Below are positions 1 to 5,277 of a stretch of DNA of 7,034 nucleotides, one piece after another (the first letter of the stretch is position 1; every line of letters starts with the position of its first letter). This DNA is from Clostridia bacterium. GTDB taxonomy: Bacteria; Bacillota; Sulfobacillia; SLMV01. The notes under the pieces are model-generated. The model did no database searches. It saw only the letters and a list, made by a program, of their open reading frames with translations, and was not told the DNA's origin. Both the position numbers and the translations under genes were made by a program. The DNA is taken from positions 1-7,034 of the forward strand of contig PWGR01000007.1 of NCBI GenBank assembly GCA_003554565.1, read 5' to 3'.

Positions 1-151
1 CCGCTGCCGATGGATCCGGCGGGATACGCTCAGCTGCTGTACTTACAAACTCAACCCTTACATATGGGCGAAGCCGCTTGCAATACTGCGAACACACCTC
101 CCGCAACGGCCCGGATCGCATCTCTCCCACCTTGACAATAGTGTGCCGCAT
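1..151 (-). CDS. rlmH: RlmH, 23S rRNA (pseudouridine-1915-N3)-methyltransferase, N-terminal part only
   Basis: The first 50 codons of a gene that leaves the window at position 1. The protein starts MRHTIVKVGEM and continues with CKRLRPYVRVEFV. This matches the start of the RlmH (SPOUT-class) family: a first beta strand ending in VGK/VGE, then a helix with a Y-x-KRL-x-P/R-Y pattern and a second strand V-x-V-E. Family members are about 155-160 residues, so roughly two thirds, including the SAM-binding trefoil knot, lies outside. RlmH methylates the pseudouridine at 23S position 1915 in the assembled 70S ribosome. The ATG overlaps the htrA stop as TGATG, so translation is probably coupled. No good ribosome-binding site precedes this ATG. 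An AGGTGGGAG stretch precedes a second ATG at 121-119 (Met11), but starting there would delete the conserved first strand. rlmH is a common neighbour of htrA at the end of walRK loci. Identification is from a short fragment plus context. Confidence 0.85.
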   Translation of the reverse strand, partial: MRHTIVKVGEMRSGPLREVCSQYCKRLRPYVRVEFVSTAAERIPPDPSAA

Positions 152-1323
152 CATTCGGGCATGGTCCCGAGTGTAATCTCGATCGATCTCTGCTCCCCGT
201 CCCGGATCACTTCCATGGGCATGGTGTGACCCGGCCTGGTATCCTCAAGCAGGACCAAAAAGGCAACCATATCTGCCATGGGCTTTTCATCGGCCTCTAC
301 GATAACATCACCGGATCGGAGGCCACCATCCCAGGCGGGGCTTCCCTCCAGTACTGTGTCCACATAAACGCCTTCCTCTACATCACCCGGTATATTTACT
401 CCCTGGCGGACAGCATCCTGAACGGAGAGCCCGGTCATACCCATCCAGGCTCTCTGCACCCGACCATGCTCTATGATTTGATCCACTATGCGTTCGACGG
501 TGTTTGCGGGAATGGCAAAACCCATCCCCTCCACTTCCGGACTGGCGAACTTGAGGGTGTTGATCCCGATGATTCGCCCGTGTGAATCGAGAAGGGCACC
601 ACCAGAGTTGCCGGGGTTGATGCTGGCATCAGTTTGAATCAGTTCGAAAACCCGCTGGTGTGCCGCCTGACCATACATTGTGGAACGAATCCCCGAGACT
701 ATGCCCATCGTAACCGAGCGGGCAAACTCACGGCCGAGGGGATTCCCTATTGCGATGGCCAACTGGCCGATCTCGACAGCATCAGAATCGCCGAAGGACG
801 CAGCAGGAATGGTGTCTGTATCTATGCGAAGTACGGCGAGATCTGTGGCCGGGTCCTCCCCGACAATCTCCACCTGATACTCGCGCCCCTCGTGGTCCTC
901 GACAATGACATCGCGCGCGCCTTCAACCACATGGTAATTGGTCACGACGTGGCCCTGTTCGTCGATCATCACTCCGCTGCCTTGACTGTCCTGCTCCAGA
1001 TGCCGACCCCACATATCACTGATCTCCCGCTGGTTTATGACACTGACCACCGAGGGCCCGACCTGCCGGACCACCTTCTTCACCGACTCCTCCAGATCTA
1101 CGACAGAGAGCTCGGGTTCGGTCTCCAAGGATGTGTCCGGCTCGTCATCGCCTCCATCCTCTGCCTCCGGCGCCGGTGGGTCCAACGGCGGAAGAGCGAG
1201 AACATCGGAGAAAATGTAGGGCGCCGCGGCCAATGCGACCATAATTCCCAGGACCGCGCCAAAAAGCGCCACCAGGAAATAGGAGGGGCGGTCCGCAAAT
1301 TGAGGACTCCTGCGTGGATCCAT
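151..1323 (-). CDS. htrA: HtrA/DegP-type membrane-anchored serine protease with one PDZ domain
   Basis: A 390-residue trypsin-like envelope protease that degrades misfolded exported proteins. Domains in order: a short basic cytoplasmic N-terminus (MDPRRSP); one membrane segment at about residues 14-38; a very acidic Pro/Asp/Glu linker at about 44-80; a protease domain at about 83-290; and a single PDZ domain at about 294-387 that would sense or bind substrate C-termini. The catalytic triad is complete: His131 in TNYHVV, Asp161 in ATDLAVL, and Ser240 in the GNSGG motif (238-242). There is no cleavable signal peptide, so the protein should be anchored with its active site outside. The ATG has a strong AGGGAGGC ribosome-binding site 8 bases upstream. 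The gene lies 116 bp after murA with its own candidate promoter, and its TGA overlaps the rlmH ATG. One transmembrane segment, one protease domain and one PDZ domain is the usual architecture of Gram-positive HtrA. Confidence 0.95.
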   Translation of the reverse strand: MDPRRSPQFADRPSYFLVALFGAVLGIMVALAAAPYIFSDVLALPPLDPPAPEAEDGGDDEPDTSLETEPELSVVDLEESVKKVVRQVGPSVVSVINQREISDMWGRHLEQDSQGSGVMIDEQGHVVTNYHVVEGARDVIVEDHEGREYQVEIVGEDPATDLAVLRIDTDTIPAASFGDSDAVEIGQLAIAIGNPLGREFARSVTMGIVSGIRSTMYGQAAHQRVFELIQTDASINPGNSGGALLDSHGRIIGINTLKFASPEVEGMGFAIPANTVERIVDQIIEHGRVQRAWMGMTGLSVQDAVRQGVNIPGDVEEGVYVDTVLEGSPAWDGGLRSGDVIVEADEKPMADMVAFLVLLEDTRPGHTMPMEVIRDGEQRSIEITLGTMPE

Positions 1324-1331
1324 AGCTTATG

Positions 1332-1337
1332 CCTCCC
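1332..1337 (-). promoter_or_regulatory. Ribosome-binding site of htrA
   Basis: On the minus strand this reads GGGAGG, inside AGGGAGGC, 8 bases before the ATG at 1323. It is among the best Shine-Dalgarno matches in the window and fixes the HtrA start at MDPRR, just ahead of the membrane segment. Confidence 0.8.
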
Positions 1338-1377
1338 TAACCCCCAGAATTTGCGAGGACGGTTAAATCATACCGGT

Positions 1378-1417
1378 ACTATATATCTTATCTGGCGCTG
1401 ATTAAGAAGCTATTAAG
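1378..1417 (-). promoter_or_regulatory. Candidate htrA promoter with an OmpR/PhoB-type direct repeat in the -35 position
   Basis: Minus-strand sequence shows CTTAAT (1417-1412), 5 bases, CTTAAT (1406-1401), 17 bases, then TATAGT (1383-1378). TATAGT is a fair -10 box. The second CTTAAT occupies the -35 position but matches TTGACA poorly. Two identical hexamers with 5-bp spacing (11-bp period) are the geometry bound by OmpR/PhoB-family regulators such as PhoP and WalR, so a promoter activated or controlled by such a regulator is plausible. The WalR consensus (TGTWAH-N5-TGTWAH) is matched only partly, at 4 of 6 positions per half-site, so the binding protein is not identified. Transcription would begin near 1371, at an 8-bp palindrome TACCGGTA (1371-1378), leaving a leader of about 48 bases before htrA. 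A second -10-like hexamer, TATGAT (1372-1367), has no good -35. The rest of the 1324-1439 spacer is AT-rich and shows no terminator. Confidence 0.45.
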
Positions 1418-1439
1418 GAGGCCAATTTCGAGCATATAT

Positions 1440-2807
1440 TTAGCTCTGACTAAAGCTCACCACCTGCCCGGAGTCACCGTCGTCCGCCGGGCCATCCGAG
1501 GAGTCCTCCTCGTCCCCTCCGTCCTGCACCCGAGTGATGTCTGCCCCGAGAGCCTTGATCTTTTTGTCAAAATGCTCATAGCCCCGGTCGACGTGCTCAA
1601 TACATGACACCACCGTTTCGCCCTCGGCACGCAGGCCGGCAATCACCAGAGCTGCGCCGGCGCGCAGGTTGGTGGCCTTGACGGAGGTTCCGTGCAGGCG
1701 CTTCACTCCCTCGATCACGGCAGTGCGGCCCTCGACCCGTACATTCGTGCCCATTCTCTGCAGCTCCTCGACGTGATCGAAGCGGTTCTCGAAGACCCCC
1801 TCGCTGACCATGCTGGTGCCCTCCGCGAGACTCAACAGCACCATCATGGGGGGCATGGCATCCGTCGGGAATCCGGGATAGGGAAGGGTTTTCAAACTGA
1901 CCGCACGCGGGCGTTTGGCCGCAGCAATTCTGACCCAATCCCCATTTTCCTCAACTCGAATTCCCGCCTCGCCCAATTTCGCTGTCACTGCATCGAGGTG
2001 CTTTGGAACCACGTTTATCAGCGTTACATCCCCGCGCGTGGCTGCACCAGCTATAGCGTAGGTGGCTGCCTCGATTTCGTCGGGAATAATGGCGTGACTG
2101 GTGGGCTGCATCTCCTGCACGCCGTGAATCTTGATGGTATCAGTACCAGCACCCACCACTTTCGCTCCCATTGAATTGAGACAGCTGGCCACATCGACGA
2201 TGTGCGGCTCCCTGGCCACATTTTCAATGACCGTGGTTCCTTCGGCCAGCACTGCGGCCAGCATAATATTGATGGTGGCTCCGACACTGGCCACATCGAG
2301 GTATATGTGTGCCCCCTGCAGTCGGGAACCACTCGCCTCGACCACCACCTCACCATGGTCGGTGTGCACTTTTGCTCCGAGAGTCTTAAAACCCTTGAGG
2401 TGCTGATCTATCGGGCGCTGCCCGATGTTGCACCCTCCCGGAAAGCCGACACGCGCATAGCCAAACCGGCCGAGGAGCGCACCCAGGAGGTAATATGATG
2501 CACGGATAGCCTTGACCATCTCCAGTGGCGGGCTCTTCTCGGGCGTTGCCTTGGAGGTGTCAATTCGCATAACCCCATTGCTGGGCTCCTGCGTCACGGC
2601 TCCAAGATGGCGGAGTATGTCATTGTATGTGCAAATGTCGCTGATGGCTGGCAGATTGCTCAGGGTGTTCGTCCCCGCCGCAAGTAGCGTGGCGGGAATC
2701 ACAGCCACCGCTGAGTTTTTTCGTCCTCCTATGGTAACTTCACCACATAAGGGCTTATCACCGCTGATGATCAGTTCGGCCAATTTGTCGTCTCTCCCTA
2801 GATCCAT
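1440..2807 (-). CDS. murA: MurA, UDP-N-acetylglucosamine 1-carboxyvinyltransferase
   Basis: Transfers enolpyruvate from phosphoenolpyruvate to UDP-GlcNAc, the first committed step of peptidoglycan synthesis, in the cytosol. From the chosen start the protein is 455 residues. Active-site landmarks are intact: Lys30-Asn31 in GGRKNSAV, Arg102 in RASYYLLG, the loop Cys126 in PGGCNIGQRPID (the residue alkylated by fosfomycin), Arg131, Asp316 in GFPTDAM, and Arg382 in NLRAGAAL. Having Cys rather than Asp predicts fosfomycin sensitivity at the target. The open frame extends upstream to 2933, but that extension is Arg/Cys-rich, unlike the family, and overlaps yycI. ATG 2807 has GGAG 6 bases upstream and puts the KLAELIISG strand at the usual place. 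ATG 2819 (four residues longer) is possible but lacks a well-placed ribosome-binding site. The last 27 or so residues form an acidic Asp/Glu/Ser/Gly tail beyond the usual C-terminus. The gene sits between yycI and htrA, where many relatives carry walJ. Confidence 0.95.
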   Translation of the reverse strand: MDLGRDDKLAELIISGDKPLCGEVTIGGRKNSAVAVIPATLLAAGTNTLSNLPAISDICTYNDILRHLGAVTQEPSNGVMRIDTSKATPEKSPPLEMVKAIRASYYLLGALLGRFGYARVGFPGGCNIGQRPIDQHLKGFKTLGAKVHTDHGEVVVEASGSRLQGAHIYLDVASVGATINIMLAAVLAEGTTVIENVAREPHIVDVASCLNSMGAKVVGAGTDTIKIHGVQEMQPTSHAIIPDEIEAATYAIAGAATRGDVTLINVVPKHLDAVTAKLGEAGIRVEENGDWVRIAAAKRPRAVSLKTLPYPGFPTDAMPPMMVLLSLAEGTSMVSEGVFENRFDHVEELQRMGTNVRVEGRTAVIEGVKRLHGTSVKATNLRAGAALVIAGLRAEGETVVSCIEHVDRGYEHFDKKIKALGADITRVQDGGDEEDSSDGPADDGDSGQVVSFSQS

Positions 2808-2813
2808 GATTGT

Positions 2814-2817
2814 CTCC
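2814..2817 (-). promoter_or_regulatory. Ribosome-binding site deciding the murA start
   Basis: Minus strand GGAG, 6 bases before the ATG at 2807 (GGAGACAATCATG). The upstream alternative ATG at 2819 has only AGGGA about 12 bases away, so 2807 is preferred. Confidence 0.6.
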
Positions 2818-2851
2818 ATCGGTCTACATTTTCCCTGCTGGCACCGGGATT

Positions 2852-2864
2852 CCCTTCTCAAGGG
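2852..2864 (-). other. Small stem-loop in the yycI-murA spacer
   Basis: CCCTT-GAG-AAGGG forms a 5-bp perfect stem with a 3-base loop, within the 91-bp untranslated spacer 2808-2898. No run of T follows on the minus strand, so it is not a convincing intrinsic terminator. It could be an mRNA processing or stability element, or chance. The rest of the spacer shows no convincing promoter. Confidence 0.25.
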
Positions 2865-2898
2865 GCGGCAAAATTTCCGGAAGCACAGCAAAATAGTG

Positions 2899-3774
2899 TC
2901 ACTGCGGCCACTCCATGGCCCCGGTAAAGGCATTTATGAACAATAACTCGCCATCATCCAGGCGAATCCTCCAAACCGGATGGGCGACCTCCTCGTCCTC
3001 CGGGCTCACGCCAGCATAGTATCCCAGGCTGACCTCAGTTATCGCCGCACCCTCTTGTTCGTCGGCCACAGCTGCGATGCGCGGCAGGTTGGAGGAAACA
3101 GCCCTGGAAGCCGAAATCACCGTTCTGGCCTGCAGTGTCGGCCCCAGGACCTCGTACCAGAGGCACTGGTACTCCCTGATCTGATCCCCCTCAATCTTGA
3201 CCATGACCCCGCCCCCGTAGACGGGAAGATCACGATACTGCTGGTAGAAATAGACCAGATAATGACCGGGGCGCGTCTCCTGCCAGTAGTCATATTTGAC
3301 TCCCGCGGGCCCCACTCGCTCATCGGTCAACAGTGACTCCGCCAGATTGACGGCGTCCCGAGCCTCCAGATCCTCACCGGCATCAGCAATGCTCTGCCTG
3401 AAGCGAATGGTCCCGCTCCCACCGACAACAAGTACAGCCTCATCCGACTGATACCCACTGAGACGACCGCCAACTATCACCGACTCGGCCTCCCGCTCCG
3501 GGAAAAAAGCATCCCGGAGCTGCTCCACATCCGGATCGTGGCGCGCAAGTCGCAGCGGGTACAGCCGCGGAGTTTCTGTCGGCAGCCCAGTCTCCAGACG
3601 AAGTCCCTTTTCCTGCAGCTGCTCCTGCAGACCGTCTACCTCTCTCTCGATCCGCGGCAGGATGTCATCGAGAGCGGCGGTGTGCCGATGCTCCATCCAC
3701 AGCTGGAAGCTCAGTATTACATTGCCCGCCAAAAAGCATATTATCAGTATATTCTTTGCTCTGGCCCAATCCAA
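2899..3774 (-). CDS. yycI: YycI (WalI), membrane-anchored extracytoplasmic modulator of WalK
   Basis: A 291-residue protein, close to the roughly 280 residues usual for the family. It begins MDWARAKNIL, the typical YycI opening (MDW-S/A-x-x-K), then has a single membrane segment at about residues 8-26 and an extracytoplasmic remainder. In Bacillus subtilis, YycH and YycI form a complex with the WalK transmembrane helices and restrain its activity; in Staphylococcus aureus they activate it. Translation starts at TTG: an in-frame TGA lies three codons upstream and no ATG or GTG lies between. A 7-base GGTGATC match to the 16S rRNA 3' end sits 4 bases before the TTG. Residues 172-291 align without gaps to the last 120 residues of YycH, sharing QQ-x3-LP, YY-x-G, P-x-W and A-x2-G positions. 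The gene starts 24 bp after yycH ends, so the pair is surely co-transcribed. No enzymatic residues are evident. Confidence 0.9.
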   Translation of the reverse strand: MDWARAKNILIICFLAGNVILSFQLWMEHRHTAALDDILPRIEREVDGLQEQLQEKGLRLETGLPTETPRLYPLRLARHDPDVEQLRDAFFPEREAESVIVGGRLSGYQSDEAVLVVGGSGTIRFRQSIADAGEDLEARDAVNLAESLLTDERVGPAGVKYDYWQETRPGHYLVYFYQQYRDLPVYGGGVMVKIEGDQIREYQCLWYEVLGPTLQARTVISASRAVSSNLPRIAAVADEQEGAAITEVSLGYYAGVSPEDEEVAHPVWRIRLDDGELLFINAFTGAMEWPQ

Positions 3775-3778
3775 TACC

Positions 3779-3785
3779 GATCACC
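3779..3785 (-). promoter_or_regulatory. Ribosome-binding site of yycI, supporting a TTG start
   Basis: Minus strand GGTGATC, complementary over 7 bases to the anti-Shine-Dalgarno end of 16S rRNA (GATCACC), 4 bases before TTG 3774. The TGA stop that closes the upstream frame lies within it. Confidence 0.65.
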
Positions 3786-3798
3786 ATCTCGCCAATCA

Positions 3799-5277
3799 TT
3801 ACGGCTTACGCCAAATACTACCGCTCATTGCATCCACCAAAAACCATCCCAGATCCCCCAGATCAACAAACCAGGCAGGTCGCACAATCTGGTCGCCGTC
3901 ACTCATCTCACCGGGGTAGTAAGCGGCGTGGATGCGCTTGATGACCGCGTCCCGTTCCTCCACCTTCTCCTGCACCGACTGATAACACTCTTCAATCGCA
4001 CTGATTGGCGTCTCAGCGGGGGCACGCTGCAGTTCGGATATCTTCTCTAACGGGGACAGAACGGCCCGCCGCACCCCATGCTGGTCCACCTGAATCGAGA
4101 TGGGACCCTCATCGGCGACGAGCGGCAGCCCCGCAAACTGCTGCGAGAAATGAAATGTGTAGCTGTCGGTCGTCGGCACACCCTCGTCGAGATCAAGTGT
4201 GCCGCGGCGAATGTGGGATTCCACCCGCATGAGCCGCAGCCCTTGGACATGCCCCCCCATGACCCGACGCAGAAAACTCCATGCCTCACGCAGCATGGTA
4301 TGTTCATCTATCTCCAGCCCTCCATCCTCGCCATCCACCGGATTGATGAGGGTATACACAAATCTGCCTTCAGGAGTCACCTGCAGACTCCGGTACCGAT
4401 CGGTGTAGATGGTGGATCCATCCGGCTCACTTCTTTCGCGGACCCGGGTAAAATCCGAGAAGAAAGACATCACTCGCTCGTTTTTCTCCTGCAGCTTCGG
4501 GCGCGCCGTGTATGCCTCTACCTGCATATCTACTTCAGGTATGCTCAAAAGAGGCGAAAGGCTGAGCTCCCGCCAGCCCTCGATGACCACCATGGATTCA
4601 CCGACCACTCCGGGACCCTCGATAATGTGTGCGGCCCAGCGGGCTATGATCGACGCCTCATCCTCGACCATTTCCGGCCCGGGCGGTGGGAACTGATCAT
4701 CGTCATGCAGATCATCCACTACGCTCCAGTGCGTACGGTACCATCCCCCATCTGTGTGGATGTACAGCTTGAGCATCATGGAGTCCTCACTGACGTAAAA
4801 GAAGAATCGGTCAACCTTGACCGATGGGAACTCGCCGGATGCCCCGAGTATCTTGAGCCACAGATCCATCGGCACAGGCCCGGGAAGAAATATGGTTACC
4901 CCCACATGATCGAACTGACGGCGTGTCAGCTGGCGCTTGATACCATCGTCGCTTACGCGTTCCAGATTCTCCGGCCGCAGGGTGGTCATGACGCGACGAT
5001 AAAGATCAACGGCAACATCCCTGTCCTCCCCCTCCGGGATGAAGCTGTGTGACTCTTCACCGTCGTGATAAATGAAAGCAGAGGGGGCAAAAATCTGTTC
5101 TGGGATCGCTTCCCGCACCTCACCCTCCTCATCTCCCATGAGTGCGGGCGGAAGAGACGATGCCGGGCTCGGACGCCACCAGAGCTCATAGCTCAGAAAA
5201 ATCGACGAGATTACCAGTGCTATGAGCAGCAGAGTCTTGAAGATCTCGCGGAGCTTACCCATCGGTGTCGGCCGCAC
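3799..5277 (-). CDS. yycH: YycH (WalH), membrane-anchored extracytoplasmic modulator of WalK
   Basis: A 492-residue protein, slightly longer than the roughly 450 residues of Bacillus YycH. A short basic N-terminus is followed by one membrane segment at about residues 13-31, ending FLSYELWW (YycH proteins typically have a Trp-containing junction here). The large extracytoplasmic part opens with an IFAPSAFIYHDGEE strand. The last 120 residues (373-492) resemble the C-terminal domain of YycI. YycH works with YycI at the WalK transmembrane region to tune kinase output. The GTG start at 5277 has a purine-rich GAGGAGGGAG site 9 bases upstream and overlaps walK by 23 bp. An ATG five codons in (5262, 8-bp overlap) is possible but has no ribosome-binding site. 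Family assignment rests on position directly after walK, topology, size and similarity to YycI. Sequence conservation in this family is low, so no catalytic motif can be cited. Confidence 0.88.
   Translation of the reverse strand: MRPTPMGKLREIFKTLLLIALVISSIFLSYELWWRPSPASSLPPALMGDEEGEVREAIPEQIFAPSAFIYHDGEESHSFIPEGEDRDVAVDLYRRVMTTLRPENLERVSDDGIKRQLTRRQFDHVGVTIFLPGPVPMDLWLKILGASGEFPSVKVDRFFFYVSEDSMMLKLYIHTDGGWYRTHWSVVDDLHDDDQFPPPGPEMVEDEASIIARWAAHIIEGPGVVGESMVVIEGWRELSLSPLLSIPEVDMQVEAYTARPKLQEKNERVMSFFSDFTRVRERSEPDGSTIYTDRYRSLQVTPEGRFVYTLINPVDGEDGGLEIDEHTMLREAWSFLRRVMGGHVQGLRLMRVESHIRRGTLDLDEGVPTTDSYTFHFSQQFAGLPLVADEGPISIQVDQHGVRRAVLSPLEKISELQRAPAETPISAIEECYQSVQEKVEERDAVIKRIHAAYYPGEMSDGDQIVRPAWFVDLGDLGWFLVDAMSGSIWRKP

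Noticed and set aside
1371..1378. TACCGGTA palindrome as a repressor operator
   Set aside because: Symmetry does not extend beyond the central 8 bp and an 8-bp palindrome is expected by chance. It is noted only as lying near the predicted htrA transcription start.
634..1401. Open frame of 255 codons on the plus strand opposite htrA
   Set aside because: Same codon-register shadow effect. htrA on the minus strand has a complete catalytic triad, PDZ domain and ribosome-binding site. The shadow has no family resemblance.
1324..1439. Intrinsic terminator after murA
   Set aside because: No GC-rich hairpin followed by a T-run is present on the minus strand. The only inverted match near the stop is GAGC/GCTC around an AT-rich loop, too weak to call.
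1692..2174. Open frame of 160 codons on the plus strand opposite murA
   Set aside because: Register-aligned shadow of murA, with low-complexity His/Ser-rich content and no domain.
2808..2898. Promoter for murA in the yycI-murA spacer
   Set aside because: TTGCTG, TTGCCG and TTGAGA occur, but none has a -10-like hexamer 16-18 bp downstream.
2808..2933. N-terminal extension of MurA up to an ATG at 2933
   Set aside because: The extra 42 residues are Arg/Cys-rich and unlike any MurA N-terminus. They overlap yycI by 35 bp, and a GGAG site 6 bases before ATG 2807 supports the shorter protein.
4078..5052. Long open frame of 324 codons on the plus strand opposite yycH
   Set aside because: It lies in the register whose codons exactly complement the yycH codons. 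Stops there need TTA, CTA or TCA in yycH, which are rare at this GC content. It has no recognisable domains, and yycH is well supported.
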